This document shows, piece after piece, positions 47,249 to 57,388 of a stretch of DNA of 64,000 nucleotides (the first letter of the stretch is position 1; the number at the start of each line of letters is the position of its first letter). The position numbers and the translations under genes are program-made. The notes beneath the pieces are model-generated. The model was not told where the DNA came from. It worked only from the letters and a program-made list of their open reading frames with translations, and did no database searches. This stretch comes from Rhodobacteraceae bacterium KLH11 (lineage in GTDB: Bacteria; Pseudomonadota; Alphaproteobacteria; Rhodobacterales; Rhodobacteraceae). Location: assembly GCA_000158135.1 (NCBI GenBank), contig DS999531.1, positions 1,579,774-1,643,773 of the forward strand. Direction: 5' to 3'.

Positions 47249-48430
47249 ATGACTATCACACAACCGGCGTCGCAGGACGCCGTGCGCAAACCTGATATGC
47301 GGCCAGCCAATCCGCGTTTTTCCTCGGGCCCCTGCGCCAAACCCCCCACATTTGATCTGACCAAACTGACCGATGCCGCGCTCGGCCGCTCGCACCGTGC
47401 GGCTGTTGGCAAGGGCAAGCTGAAGGCAGCCATTGAAGGCACGCGTGAGGTGCTGGGTATTCCGGATGACTACAGGATCGGCATAGTGCCCGCCTCGGAT
47501 ACGGGTGCGGTTGAAATGGCTCTGTGGTCGCTGCTGGGCGCGCGCAAGGTTGAGATGTTGGCCTGGGAGAGCTTTGGAGCGGGCTGGGTGACCGATGTGG
47601 TCAAGCAGCTGAAGATTGATGCCGAGATCAAGACGGCTGATTACGGGCAGCTCGTCGATCTGGCCTCGGTCGATTTTGCTAATGATGTGGTGTTTACGTG
47701 GAACGGAACCACTTCGGGTGTTCGTGTGCCCAATGGCGACTGGATTGCGGATGATCGTCAGGGGTTGACGATCTGTGATGCCACCTCGGCGGCTTTTGCG
47801 ATGGACCTGCCCTGGGACAAGCTGGATGTGACCACGTTCAGTTGGCAGAAGGTTCTGGGTGGCGAGGCTGCGCATGGTATGTTGATCCTCAGCCCGCGCG
47901 CTGTGGAGCGGTTGGAGAGCTATACCCCCGCCTGGCCTTTGCCGAAGATTTTCCGCCTGACCAAAGGTGGCAAACTGATCGAGGGTATCTTCACCGGGGC
48001 TACAATCAACACGCCCTCGATGTTGGCCGTCGAGGATTATCTGTTCGCGCTGGACTGGGCGCGCTCGGTTGGTGGGCTGAACGGGATGATCGCGCGTGCG
48101 GATGCCAATGCCGGTGCGGTGCATGCGTTTTGCGACCAAAACGATTGGATTGCCAATCTGGCTGAGGATGCAGCGACGCGGTCAAACACCTCGGTTTGCC
48201 TGAAGTTCACCGATGATCGCATTCTTGACGGGGCTGCCTTTGCCAAAGCCGTGGCCAAACGGTTGGAGGCCGAGAATATCGCGCTGGATATCGGCGCCTA
48301 TCGCGACGCCCCTGCCGGCCTGCGCATCTGGTGTGGCGGGACGGTTGAGACCTCGGATATTGCGGCCATGCTGCCATGGTTGGAATGGGCGTACCAAGCC
48401 GAGATTACAGCGCAAACGACGGCTGCCTGA
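47249..48430 (+). CDS. serC: Phosphoserine aminotransferase
   Basis: The 393-residue PLP enzyme is the long alphaproteobacterial form of SerC. It shows [13 protein letters not shown] at the start, [29 protein letters not shown], and the PLP lysine in [17 protein letters not shown]. It converts 3-phosphohydroxypyruvate and glutamate to phosphoserine and 2-oxoglutarate. The ATG at 47249 follows GGAAGGG. It is in an operon with serA, the preceding step of serine synthesis. Confidence 0.97.
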   Translation: MTITQPASQDAVRKPDMRPANPRFSSGPCAKPPTFDLTKLTDAALGRSHRAAVGKGKLKAAIEGTREVLGIPDDYRIGIVPASDTGAVEMALWSLLGARKVEMLAWESFGAGWVTDVVKQLKIDAEIKTADYGQLVDLASVDFANDVVFTWNGTTSGVRVPNGDWIADDRQGLTICDATSAAFAMDLPWDKLDVTTFSWQKVLGGEAAHGMLILSPRAVERLESYTPAWPLPKIFRLTKGGKLIEGIFTGATINTPSMLAVEDYLFALDWARSVGGLNGMIARADANAGAVHAFCDQNDWIANLAEDAATRSNTSVCLKFTDDRILDGAAFAKAVAKRLEAENIALDIGAYRDAPAGLRIWCGGTVETSDIAAMLPWLEWAYQAEITAQTTAA

Positions 48431-48432
48431 CA

Positions 48433-48453
48433 AGAATTTTCGACGAAAATTCT
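48433..48453. repeat. Perfect hairpin repeat between serC and serA
   Basis: AGAATTTTCG and CGAAAATTCT are perfect 10-bp arms around a single A, immediately after the serC stop. Without a T-run it is not a typical terminator. Its position in a 72-bp gap inside the operon suggests mRNA stabilisation or a dispersed REP-like element (inference). Confidence 0.6.
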
Positions 48454-48502
48454 GGGCCCGCATGTGGCCCGGATATCTCCAAAAATATCAAGGACCAGAG
48501 AT

Positions 48503-50098
48503 ATGGCCCCTAAAGTACTCGTTTCCGACAAGCTCAGCGAAACTGCTGTTCAGATTTTCCGCGACCGTGGCATCGACGTGGATTTCATGCCCGATCTGGG
48601 CAAGGACAAAGACCAATTGGCCGAGGTGATTGGCCAGTATGATGGCCTTGCCATCCGTTCGGCCACCAAGGTCACGCCGACCATTCTGGAGAAGGCGGAT
48701 AAGCTGAAGGTTATTGGCCGAGCCGGGATTGGCACGGATAACATCGACAAGGACGCGGCTTCGAAGAAGGGCGTGATCGTGATGAACACGCCTTTTGGCA
48801 ACATGATCACCACTGCCGAGCACGCGATTGCGATGATGTTTGCCGTGGCGCGTCAGATCCCGGAAGCCAGCACTTCGACCCATGCGGGCAAGTGGGAAAA
48901 ATCCAGGTTTATGGGGATTGAGCTGACCAACAAGACCCTCGGCGTCATTGGCGCAGGCAACATTGGCGGTATCGTTTGCGAACGTGCGCTGGGGCTGAAA
49001 ATGAAGGTCGTTGCCTATGATCCCTATCTGGGTGAAGAGAAAGCGGCCAAGATGGGTGTTGAAAAGGTCGAGCTGGAGGAGCTGCTGCAGCGTGCCGATT
49101 TCATCACGCTGCACGTGCCATTGACGGACCAGACCCGCAATATCCTCAGCCGTGAGAATCTGGCGAAAACCAAGTCTGGTGTGCGTATCGTCAACTGTGC
49201 GCGGGGTGGGCTGGTTGACGAGGAGGCGCTGTCCGAGATGCTGCAATCCGGTCATGTGGCTGGTGCGGCCTTTGACGTGTTCAGCGTTGAACCGGCGAAA
49301 GACAACCCGCTGTTCAACCTGCCCAACGTGGTTTGCACCCCTCATCTTGGTGCGGCAACCACCGAAGCGCAGGAAAACGTGGCGCTGCAGGTGGCTGAAC
49401 AGATTTCGAACTATCTGCTGACCGGGGCGGTTGAAAACGCCTTGAATATGCCAAGCGTCACCGCTGAAGAGGCCAAGGTCATGGGGCCGTGGATCAAGCT
49501 GGCCTGTCATTTGGGCAGTTTCATCGGACAGATGACCGATGAGCCGATCAAAGCGATCAACATCCTCTATGATGGTGTTGCGGGTGAGATGAATCTGGCG
49601 GCGCTCAACTGTTCCGTCGTGGCGGGTATCATGAAAAAGTCCAACCCTGAGGTGAACATGGTCTCGGCCCCGGTTGTGGCCCGGGAGCGCGGGATTCAAA
49701 TCTCTACCACCAATCAGGATAAATCGGGCGCGTTTGAAGGGTATATCAAGGTCACCGTTGTGACGGATAAACGCGAACGCTCGATCGGTGGAACCGTGTT
49801 CAGCGATGGCAAGCCGCGCTTTATCCAGATCAAGGGGATCAATATCGATGCCGAGATCGGGGCGCATATGCTGTATACCACCAACGAAGATGTCCCGGGT
49901 ATCATCGGCGTGCTGGGTCAGACCATGGGCGAGCATAACGTGAATATCGCCAACTTTACCCTCGGTCGGGCCGAGGCGGGGGGCGAGGCGATTGCGCTGC
50001 TCTATGTTGACGCGCCGGTGCCAGCCGAGGCGCGGGCCGTGCTTGCGGAAACGGGCCTGTTCACGCAGATCAAACCCTTGGAGTTTGACGTCGCCTGA
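48503..50098 (+). CDS. serA: D-3-phosphoglycerate dehydrogenase
   Basis: The 531-residue protein is the long SerA type with catalytic, NAD-binding, intervening and ACT regulatory domains. It shows AIRSATKVTPTIL, GRAGIGTDNID, the Rossmann motif GVIGAGNIGGIV, VNCARGGLVDEEAL with the catalytic arginine, and a PHLGAAT block with the histidine. The C-terminal ACT domain (HMLYTTNEDVPGIIGVLGQT) normally mediates serine feedback. It catalyses the first step of serine synthesis. ATG 48503 chosen by similarity (MAPKVLVSD). Confidence 0.97.
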   Translation: MAPKVLVSDKLSETAVQIFRDRGIDVDFMPDLGKDKDQLAEVIGQYDGLAIRSATKVTPTILEKADKLKVIGRAGIGTDNIDKDAASKKGVIVMNTPFGNMITTAEHAIAMMFAVARQIPEASTSTHAGKWEKSRFMGIELTNKTLGVIGAGNIGGIVCERALGLKMKVVAYDPYLGEEKAAKMGVEKVELEELLQRADFITLHVPLTDQTRNILSRENLAKTKSGVRIVNCARGGLVDEEALSEMLQSGHVAGAAFDVFSVEPAKDNPLFNLPNVVCTPHLGAATTEAQENVALQVAEQISNYLLTGAVENALNMPSVTAEEAKVMGPWIKLACHLGSFIGQMTDEPIKAINILYDGVAGEMNLAALNCSVVAGIMKKSNPEVNMVSAPVVARERGIQISTTNQDKSGAFEGYIKVTVVTDKRERSIGGTVFSDGKPRFIQIKGINIDAEIGAHMLYTTNEDVPGIIGVLGQTMGEHNVNIANFTLGRAEAGGEAIALLYVDAPVPAEARAVLAETGLFTQIKPLEFDVA

Positions 50099-50153
50099 GG
50101 GGGGTGACGCTCAGACCGACCGATCGCCGCACATGCCCAGAGAGAGGCCCCCG

Positions 50154-50882
50154 ATGACCAACCCGGTCTACGCAGTAGGAGATTTGCACGGGCGCGTGGA
50201 TGAATTCGAGCGCGCCTTGACGCTGATCGAACAGGATGGCGGGCCGGACGCCGAGATCGTGTTTCTGGGCGACTATGTCGACCGGGGGCCCGACAGTCGT
50301 GGCGTGCTGGATCGGTTGATCGCCGGGCGCGATGCGGGCAGGCGCTGGGTCACCCTTCTTGGTAACCATGACCGGATGTTTTCGTGGTTTCTTGAGGATG
50401 TCCCACGTCATGATCCGCATCTTCTGGTCGGGTATCACTGGTTGCATGATCGGCTGGGCGGCGTTGAAACGCTGCGCAGCTATGATGTGGTCTTTGAACA
50501 GCAGACCCGGCTGGAAGACCTTCACGCCATGGCACGGGGCGCCGTTCCGCTGTCGCATCGGATGTTCCTGCAGGGGCTGGTGCCGATGCATCAAACGCCT
50601 GAGATTGCTTTTGTCCATGCGGGTATCCGGCCGGGTATCCCACTGGGTGAGCAGCGGGAAAATGATCTGGTCTGGATCAGGAAGGTCTTTCACAGCCATC
50701 CCGGCCCGCATCCGAAACTGATCGTGCATGGGCATACGCCGGTAGACCGGGCGACGCATTATGGGCACAGGGTCAATCTGGACAGTGGGGCGGGTTATGG
50801 CCGCACGGCCGGAGTTGCGGTGTTCGAAGGGCGGAACTGCTGGCAATTGACAGACAAAGGTCGTGTGGCGCTGTTGCCTTGA
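50154..50882 (+). CDS. PPP-family serine/threonine-type metallophosphatase
   Basis: The 242-residue protein has the ordered metal-binding motifs of calcineurin-like PPP phosphatases: VYAVGDLHGRVDEF, FLGDYVDRGPDSRGV, LLGNHDRM and LIVHGHTPVD. Bacterial relatives include PrpA/B-like protein phosphatases and Ap4A-hydrolase-like enzymes. The ATG at 50154 follows GAGAGAGGC. It ends 3 bp from the convergent matB-like gene and starts 55 bp after serA, so it may be read with the serine operon. Confidence 0.9.
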   Translation: MTNPVYAVGDLHGRVDEFERALTLIEQDGGPDAEIVFLGDYVDRGPDSRGVLDRLIAGRDAGRRWVTLLGNHDRMFSWFLEDVPRHDPHLLVGYHWLHDRLGGVETLRSYDVVFEQQTRLEDLHAMARGAVPLSHRMFLQGLVPMHQTPEIAFVHAGIRPGIPLGEQRENDLVWIRKVFHSHPGPHPKLIVHGHTPVDRATHYGHRVNLDSGAGYGRTAGVAVFEGRNCWQLTDKGRVALLP

Positions 50883-50885
50883 TGT

Positions 50886-52403
50886 TCAAGCCTCGCAGAA
50901 CAGATATTCATAGCGATCCCGCAGGAGGTTTTTCTGCACTTTGCCCATCGTGTTGCGGGGCAGTTCATCCAGCAGGATCAACTGGCGTGGATGCTTGAAC
51001 CGAGCCAGCGCTTCGCGCACGGTGTCTGCAATGGCCGTAATATCCGGTGTTTGGCCGGGTTCGGGGATCAGGATGCCAACCGGGGTCTCTCCGAAATCCG
51101 GATGGGGCACGCCGATCACGGCGCTTTCCAGTACACCGGGTTGCGCGTCCAGCAGCAGCTCGATTTCTTTGGGATAGATATTGTACCCGCCCGAGATGAT
51201 CAGGTCTTTGTCGCGCCCGACGATGTGGACATAACCATCCTCGTCAATGCGACCCAGATCACCGGTGACAAAGAACCCATCCTCGCGCAGTTCGGCGGCG
51301 GTTTTTTCGGGCATCTGCCAGTAACCCTGAAACACGTTGGGGCCGCGCACCTCGATCATGCCGATTTCGCCCTCCGGCAGCACCTCGCCGGTTTCGGGGT
51401 GCGTGACCTTCAGATCGACACTCGGCAATGGAAACCCGACCGTCCCGGCGCGGCGGTCGCCGTCATAGGGGTTTGAGGTATTCATGTTGGTTTCGGTCAG
51501 GCCATAGCGTTCCAGAATGCGGTGTCCGGTCCGATCCTCGAACTGAACATGGGTCTCGGCCAGCAATGGGGCCGAGCCCGAAATGAACAGTCGCATCCTT
51601 TGTGACAGATCGCGGGTGAAACGATCATCGCCCAACAGACGGGTATAGAAGGTCGGAACCCCCATCATGGTCGTCGCCTGTGGCATCAGGCGCAGCATGT
51701 CATCCAGATCGAACCTGGGCAGAAAGATCATTGAGCCGCCCGAGGCGAGAACGATATTGGTTGCCACAAACAGCCCATGGGTGTGGAAGATCGGCAGCGC
51801 ATGCAGCAACACATCGCTTTCGGTAAACCGCCAGTCCTGCACCAGCGTTTCCGCATTGGACAGCAGATTGCCCTGCGTCAGCATCGCCCCTTTCGAGCGC
51901 CCGGTGGTCCCCGAAGTATAAAGGAGCGCCGCCAGATCATCCTCGGATCGACGCGCGGGTTCAAACGCCGAAAGCATGCCCAATGCGCGCCGGGTCAGGC
52001 TGCCCGAGCCATCGGCGTTCAGCGTCTCAAGACGCGCTTTATGGGTGCGCGCAACAGGGGTGAGCCCCGCCTCGTTCCGTGCGTCACATATCACAAGTGC
52101 CGCGCCACTGTTTTCGATGAAATAGTCAAGCTCCTGAACCGTATAGCCTGTGTTCAGGGGCAGAAAGATCAGCCCGGCCTGCACGCAAGCAGCATAGAGC
52201 GCCAAAGCCTCGGGGGATTTTTCCACCTGCGCTGCCACGCGGTCGCCCGGTTCCAGCTCTAACCCGGCCAGGGCGTTGGCGATGCGGGCGGCCATGTCCA
52301 GAAATTCGGCATGGGTCAGGGTCTGGCCATCCGCGAGAGATAGAAAAGCCGTGTCTTTGCCCGCATGGATGCCAAACAAACGATCATAGAGCGGGTTGCC
52401 CAT
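50886..52403 (-). CDS. matB: Malonyl-CoA synthetase (acyl-activating enzyme)
   Basis: The 505-residue ANL-superfamily ligase has the P-loop LLYTSGTTGRSKGAMLTQGN, the ERYGLTETNMNTSNPYDGDR region characteristic of MatB-type enzymes, the hinge GDLGRIDEDGYVHIVGRDKD and the C-terminal catalytic lysine in PRNTMGKVQKN. MatB adenylates malonate and forms malonyl-CoA. No matA decarboxylase or transporter lies nearby. Its neighbours on the same strand are hutC and hutF, without an obvious pathway link. Confidence 0.9.
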   Translation of the reverse strand: MGNPLYDRLFGIHAGKDTAFLSLADGQTLTHAEFLDMAARIANALAGLELEPGDRVAAQVEKSPEALALYAACVQAGLIFLPLNTGYTVQELDYFIENSGAALVICDARNEAGLTPVARTHKARLETLNADGSGSLTRRALGMLSAFEPARRSEDDLAALLYTSGTTGRSKGAMLTQGNLLSNAETLVQDWRFTESDVLLHALPIFHTHGLFVATNIVLASGGSMIFLPRFDLDDMLRLMPQATTMMGVPTFYTRLLGDDRFTRDLSQRMRLFISGSAPLLAETHVQFEDRTGHRILERYGLTETNMNTSNPYDGDRRAGTVGFPLPSVDLKVTHPETGEVLPEGEIGMIEVRGPNVFQGYWQMPEKTAAELREDGFFVTGDLGRIDEDGYVHIVGRDKDLIISGGYNIYPKEIELLLDAQPGVLESAVIGVPHPDFGETPVGILIPEPGQTPDITAIADTVREALARFKHPRQLILLDELPRNTMGKVQKNLLRDRYEYLFCEA

Positions 52404-52481
52404 CCCGATATCCCTTCCAAGCGGCGCTGAAACTTCGGGGTGAATCTGTCGTGGAAATGACAGGGCGTAAAGCCCGGATCA

Positions 52482-53186
52482 TCAGAATTCGGTGGTCATG
52501 CGATATCCGGCGGCGAAATACATCTTGGCGAAAGTGACGGGTTGGCCTTGCAGCCATGTGATCCGTTCGGCCGTAAAGACCGGCTCACCCTCGGGCACGT
52601 CCAGAAACCCGGCCAGCGTTGTGTCGGCGCGGCTGGCCAGAAAGGTCAGTTCCACATTGGTGAAGGGCACGGTCTGCACCAGCCAGTCATTCGGTCCGAT
52701 ACCAGAAAAATCCGCCTGTTCCACCTGCGGTACGCTGTCGATCACGATCCAGCGGTCTTCGAACTGAAAGGGCGTGTTGCCGGAATAATGCATGCACCGC
52801 ACGTGCATCACACTTTGCCCGGGTGTCAGCGCCAGCCGGGCCGCCAGCCAGTCAGGGGCAGGCTGTGTTTCGGCCGATACCAGGGCGTAGCGATAGGTGC
52901 CACCTGTGGCTTCGACCTCATCACGCACCAGCGGTATGGTGAACCGTGCCTGCCGTTGCGGAGCGCTCAGAACCCGGGTGCCGGCTTTGCGGCGACGCTC
53001 CAGAAACCCCTCATTCGCCAGTTCGCGCAGGGCGCGGTTGACGGTGGTGCGGGTGCACGAGAACTCGACGGCAAGCTCCTGTTCATTGGGCAGCAACGTA
53101 TCGGGCTGCCATTGGCCCGACCGGATGCGGCGCAGGACGGTCTGCTTGATGTCTTTGTAGCTTGTGGTGTCGCTGGTCTGGGTCAT
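52482..53186 (-). CDS. hutC: Histidine utilisation repressor (GntR/HutC family)
   Basis: The 234-residue protein has a GntR winged helix (residues 8-70; LRRIRSGQWQPDTLLPNEQE and CTRTTVNRALRELANEGFLE) and a UTRA effector domain ending in FAKMYFAAGYRMTTEF. HutC represses hut genes and is released by urocanate. It lies 27 bp downstream of hutF on the same strand, divergent from the hutIHGU operon. The likely operator is the AT-rich palindrome at 54596-54621. Confidence 0.95.
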   Translation of the reverse strand: MTQTSDTTSYKDIKQTVLRRIRSGQWQPDTLLPNEQELAVEFSCTRTTVNRALRELANEGFLERRRKAGTRVLSAPQRQARFTIPLVRDEVEATGGTYRYALVSAETQPAPDWLAARLALTPGQSVMHVRCMHYSGNTPFQFEDRWIVIDSVPQVEQADFSGIGPNDWLVQTVPFTNVELTFLASRADTTLAGFLDVPEGEPVFTAERITWLQGQPVTFAKMYFAAGYRMTTEF

Positions 53187-53213
53187 TTCGGCTCTGATAC
53201 AAGGGGTTTTGGC

Positions 53214-54569
53214 TTAGATTCCAGCCAGAAGATCGGACATGGCGGACTTGTAGGCCGTCAGAATTGCATCGCGGGCGATATGCTGCCCGGCCTGCACCTG
53301 ATGGCGCCCGGCGGACCACAGATCGGTGACAATCCCGTCTGGCGCGGCAAAGCAGAGACCGTCAAGCAACTGATCATCCCGCAAGGTGCAGAGCGTCTGG
53401 TGAGCCCGGTCAATGGCCACCAGATCCGCCAGTTGGCCAATTGCGATCTGACCAGCACCGCGCCCCAAGGCCTGCGCGCCGCCCTGCGCGGCCCCGGAAT
53501 AGAGCGTCTGGCCCACCGATCCTTCACCCCGCACCAGTACCGTGCGGGCCCGGTCGCGGAGGCGTTGAGAGTATTCCAGCGTCCGAAGCTCTTCGGGCAG
53601 GGAAATACGGATGTTTGAATCAGAGCCCACACCGAACGCACCGCCCTCTTCAATGTAGACGGCACCGTTAAAGATACCATCACCCAGATTGGCCTCGGTA
53701 ATCGGGCAAAGACCGGCAACCGCACCGGATCTGGCAAGGGTGCGGGTCTCGTCATCCGTCATGTGGGTCGCGTGGATCAGGCACCAGCGCGCGTCGACCT
53801 TGATATTATCCAAAAGCCAGGCAACCGGGCGCTGACCCAGAGCAGCCTCGACATCCGTAACCTCCTGCACCTGTTCCGAGATGTGGATGTGCACGGGTCC
53901 CTCTGGCACCTGATCAACCACCTGCCGCAGATCATCCGGTGACGTTGCACGCAATGAATGCGGTGCGATGCCTATATTGCTGTCGCTGTGTGGAAGCCGT
54001 GATTTGCAATCCTCGACAAGCCGCAGAAATCGATCCACGTCATTGCCAAACCGCAGTTGACCACCCGCCAATGGCTCCTGCGTGACGCCACCATAGGTGT
54101 AGAGAACCGGCAGATGGGTCAGGCCAATCCCGCTGTGGCTGGCGGCGGCAAAGATGCGCTGGCTCAGCTCTGACAGATTCGCGTATGGCGCGCCGCCGGG
54201 CTGGTGGTGAACATAATGGAATTCCCCGACCGAGGCATATCCGGCCTCTTGCATTTCCATAAAAACCAACGCGGCAATTGCTTCGATCTGATCCGGGGTG
54301 AGCCGATCCAGAAACCGGTACATCAGGGTGCGCCAGGTCCAGAAGCTTTCACGCCCGGCGGCGCGTATTTCGGTCATGCCTGCCATCGCGCGCTGAAAGG
54401 CGTGGCTGTGCAGATTGGCCAAAGCGGGCAACAAAACATCCACACAAGTATCGTCGGGCACAGGCTTGGAGCCCGGATTTAACGCGGTGATCCGGCCCCC
54501 ATGAATTTCGACACGCAGGTTTGACACCCAATCAGAGCCTAACAGGGCAGTTTTAGCGTGGATCGTCAT
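53214..54569 (-). CDS. hutF: Formimidoylglutamate deiminase
   Basis: The 451-residue amidohydrolase-family enzyme hydrolyses N-formimidoyl-glutamate to N-formylglutamate and ammonia. The metal site LLPALANLHSHAFQRAMAGM and the HISEQVQEV, HATHMTDDE and GVGSDSNIRIS blocks are typical. Its product is consumed by HutG of the divergent operon, so the five-step route with formylglutamate is used. The ATG at 54569 (MTIHAKTALLG) is preferred over the longer frame. Confidence 0.95.
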   Translation of the reverse strand: MTIHAKTALLGSDWVSNLRVEIHGGRITALNPGSKPVPDDTCVDVLLPALANLHSHAFQRAMAGMTEIRAAGRESFWTWRTLMYRFLDRLTPDQIEAIAALVFMEMQEAGYASVGEFHYVHHQPGGAPYANLSELSQRIFAAASHSGIGLTHLPVLYTYGGVTQEPLAGGQLRFGNDVDRFLRLVEDCKSRLPHSDSNIGIAPHSLRATSPDDLRQVVDQVPEGPVHIHISEQVQEVTDVEAALGQRPVAWLLDNIKVDARWCLIHATHMTDDETRTLARSGAVAGLCPITEANLGDGIFNGAVYIEEGGAFGVGSDSNIRISLPEELRTLEYSQRLRDRARTVLVRGEGSVGQTLYSGAAQGGAQALGRGAGQIAIGQLADLVAIDRAHQTLCTLRDDQLLDGLCFAAPDGIVTDLWSAGRHQVQAGQHIARDAILTAYKSAMSDLLAGI

Positions 54570-54595
54570 CGCTCTTCCATTTTGTGTAGACTTTA

Positions 54596-54621
54596 AATTT
54601 TTATAAGTATACGTAAAAATT
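54596..54621. promoter_or_regulatory. Candidate HutC operator between hutF and hutI
   Basis: AATTTTTA (54596-54603) and TAAAAATT (54614-54621) form a perfect inverted repeat around a TAAGTATACG core, which itself includes GTATAC. The element is centred in the 81-bp divergent hutF-hutI region. GntR/HutC proteins bind such AT-rich palindromes, and repression of both operons from one site would be economical. Confidence 0.55.
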
Positions 54622-54650
54622 AAACCAAGGGGAGCCCAAAAAGAATCGTC

Positions 54651-55856
54651 ATGATGAAAAAAACCGTTCTTTGCAGCACGCACATTGCCACCATGGAAAG
54701 CGGCCAACCCTATGGGATGATCGAAAATGGCGCGATTGCTGTTGATGAAGGACGGATCGTCTGGGTGGGTCAGAGCCCGGACTTGCCGATGCCCTATACG
54801 GGCTGGGAACGGGTCGACTATGGGGATCGCCTGATCACGCCAGCCCTGATCGATGCGCATACCCATGTGGTTTTTGGTGGCAATCGCGCGGTTGAGTTTG
54901 AAATGCGCCTGAACGGTGCAACCTATGAGGAAATCGCCCGCGCGGGCGGTGGCATCCTGTCAACTGTGAACGGGACCCGGGCCGCGTCAGAAGGCGCTCT
55001 GCTGCGAGGGGCATTGCCGCGCGTGGATGCTCTGTTGGCTGAAGGTGTCTCCTGCATTGAGGTCAAATCCGGCTACGGCCTTGATACCGAGACCGAGCTG
55101 CGCATGTTGCGCGCTGCCCGGCGTATCGCGCAGGAACGGCCTATCCGGGTTCAGACCAGCTTTCTGGGTGCGCATGCGGTTCCACCGGACTATGCCGATC
55201 GTGCGGACGCCTATATTGATGAGGTCTGCATTCCGACCCTGCGGGCCGCGCATGCCGAAGGATTGGTGGATGCGGTAGACGGGTTTTGCGAGGGTATCGC
55301 CTTTGATCCCGCACAGATCGAGCGTGTCTTTGTCGTGGCGAAAGATCTGGGCTTGCCTGTGAAGCTGCATGCCGAACAACTGTCCAATCTGGGTGGGGCC
55401 AGGCTGGCCGCCGCCTATGGGGCGCTGTCGGCGGATCACATCGAGTATCTTGATGCCGAAGGGGTCGCAGCCATGGCGGCGGCCGGGACGGTAGCTGTCT
55501 TGCTGCCGGGCGCATTTTACACGCTGCACGAAACGCAGATGCCACCCGTTGAGATGCTGCGCCAGCAGAATGTGCCGATGGCGCTGGCCACTGATTGCAA
55601 CCCGGGCTCGTCCCCGCTGACATCCCTGTTGCTGACGATGAATATGGGTTGCACTCTGTTTCGCCTGACACCCGAAGAGGCGCTGGCTGGTGTGACCCGC
55701 GTCGCGGCTCAGGCTCTGGGGCTGGCAGATACGGGCCGGATTGCCACCGGTTTGCGCGCTGATCTGGCAGTGTGGGACATTACCCGCCCGGCCGAGCTGT
55801 CTTATCGCATCGGGTTCAACCCATTGCACAAACGCATTTTTGGAGGTCTGGAATGA
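54651..55856 (+). CDS. hutI: Imidazolonepropionase
   Basis: The 401-residue amidohydrolase opens the imidazolone ring to formimidoylglutamate. It has [20 protein letters not shown] with the metal histidines, [42 protein letters not shown], and [10 protein letters not shown] with the metal aspartate. It is the first gene of hutI-hutH-hutG-hutU, each overlapping the next. The start may be either of two adjacent ATGs. Confidence 0.97.
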   Translation: MMKKTVLCSTHIATMESGQPYGMIENGAIAVDEGRIVWVGQSPDLPMPYTGWERVDYGDRLITPALIDAHTHVVFGGNRAVEFEMRLNGATYEEIARAGGGILSTVNGTRAASEGALLRGALPRVDALLAEGVSCIEVKSGYGLDTETELRMLRAARRIAQERPIRVQTSFLGAHAVPPDYADRADAYIDEVCIPTLRAAHAEGLVDAVDGFCEGIAFDPAQIERVFVVAKDLGLPVKLHAEQLSNLGGARLAAAYGALSADHIEYLDAEGVAAMAAAGTVAVLLPGAFYTLHETQMPPVEMLRQQNVPMALATDCNPGSSPLTSLLLTMNMGCTLFRLTPEEALAGVTRVAAQALGLADTGRIATGLRADLAVWDITRPAELSYRIGFNPLHKRIFGGLE

Positions 55857-57388
55857 CGCCAATCCCGCTTACTCCGGGGCAGGTTTCGCTGGAGCAACTG
55901 GCCCAGATTTATTGGTCCGAGGTCACGGTCGCGCTGGATGATACATGCCGGCCGAAGGTCGAGATCGCCGCCGCCCGGATCGCACGCGCCGCAGAGGGGA
56001 GCGACCCGGTGTATGGCGTCAATACGGGCTTTGGCAAACTGGCAAGCCACAAGATCGCGGCCAAGGATACCTCGGCCCTGCAGCGGAACCTGATCCTCAG
56101 CCATTGTTGCGGGGTGGGCCCCGCCGTGCCCCGCCCCCTTGCACGGTTGATGATGTCGCTCAAGCTGCTCTCGTTCGGGCGGGGGGCATCGGGTGTTCGG
56201 TGGGAACTGGTCGAACTGCTGCAGCAGATGCTGGCCCGCGGTGTGACGCCGATTATCCCGGCGCAGGGCTCTGTTGGGGCTTCGGGTGATCTGGCCCCCT
56301 TGGCGCATATGACAGCAGTGGTGATCGGCGAAGGCGAGGCCGAAGTGGCAGGCGATATCTTGCCCGGTGCACAAGCCTTGAAATCGGTCGGGTTAGAGCC
56401 GATTCAGCTTGGCCCCAAAGAGGGTCTGGCCTTTATCAACGGAACGCAGTTTTCAACCGCCTATGCGCTGGCGGGCCTGTTTGAGGGCTGGCGGGCGGCA
56501 CAAAATGCGCTGGTGATTGCGGCGGCCTCTACGGATGCGGTCATGGGGTCCACCGCCCCTTTGCAACCGCAAATCCACAGCCTGCGGGGGCATCGCGGTC
56601 AGATCGAGGCGGCGGCGGCGATGCGGGCCACGCTGGAGGGGTCTGAGATTCGCGAAAGCCACCGCGACGGCGATACGCGGGTACAAGATCCGTATTGCAT
56701 CCGCTGCCAGCCTCAGGTCACCGGCGCGGCGATGGATGTAATCCGGCAGGCCGCTGCGACGCTGGTGATCGAGGCCAATGCGGCAACCGACAACCCGCTG
56801 GTTCTGACCGAGCCGGATGCCATCGTCTCGGGCGGGAATTTCCATGCTGAACCGGTGGGCTTTGCCGCTGATATGATCGCGCTGGCCCTGTCCGAGATTG
56901 GCGCAATCGCACAGCGCCGGATTGCGCTGATGGTTGATCCTGCGCTGAGCTTTGATTTGCCGCCTTTTCTGACGCCCGAGCCGGGGTTGAACTCGGGCCT
57001 GATGATCGCCGAGGTCACAACCGCCGCGTTGATGAGCGAGAACAAGCATCTGGCCAACCCCTGCGTCACTGACAGCACGCCAACCTCGGCCAATCAGGAA
57101 GACCATGTTTCGATGGCTGCGCATGGGGCGCGGCGTCTGACGCGGATGGTCGGGAACCTGAATTATATCCTCGGGATCGAACTGCTCTGCGCGGCACAGG
57201 GTATCGAGTGTCGCGCACCGCTGACAACCAGCCCTGCGTTGCGACATGTCGTTGCGCGTCTGCGTACCAAGGTGCCTTCGTTGACCGATGATCGCTATCT
57301 GGCGCCGGAACTGGAGATTGCAAAGAACCTTGTGGCGGGTGGCGCAATCCTGAATGCTGTGGCTATCCCCATGCCGGAGCTGTCCTGA
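55853..57388 (+). CDS. hutH: Histidine ammonia-lyase
   Basis: The 511-residue enzyme deaminates histidine to urocanate. The MIO prosthetic-group triad Ala-Ser-Gly is in [14 protein letters not shown] (near residues 140-150). [12 protein letters not shown], the catalytic-tyrosine/ATDNPLV segments, and the tail SNEQDHVS-like block ([11 protein letters not shown]) are also visible. Its start overlaps the hutI stop by 4 bases. Confidence 0.97.
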   Translation: MTPIPLTPGQVSLEQLAQIYWSEVTVALDDTCRPKVEIAAARIARAAEGSDPVYGVNTGFGKLASHKIAAKDTSALQRNLILSHCCGVGPAVPRPLARLMMSLKLLSFGRGASGVRWELVELLQQMLARGVTPIIPAQGSVGASGDLAPLAHMTAVVIGEGEAEVAGDILPGAQALKSVGLEPIQLGPKEGLAFINGTQFSTAYALAGLFEGWRAAQNALVIAAASTDAVMGSTAPLQPQIHSLRGHRGQIEAAAAMRATLEGSEIRESHRDGDTRVQDPYCIRCQPQVTGAAMDVIRQAAATLVIEANAATDNPLVLTEPDAIVSGGNFHAEPVGFAADMIALALSEIGAIAQRRIALMVDPALSFDLPPFLTPEPGLNSGLMIAEVTTAALMSENKHLANPCVTDSTPTSANQEDHVSMAAHGARRLTRMVGNLNYILGIELLCAAQGIECRAPLTTSPALRHVVARLRTKVPSLTDDRYLAPELEIAKNLVAGGAILNAVAIPMPELS

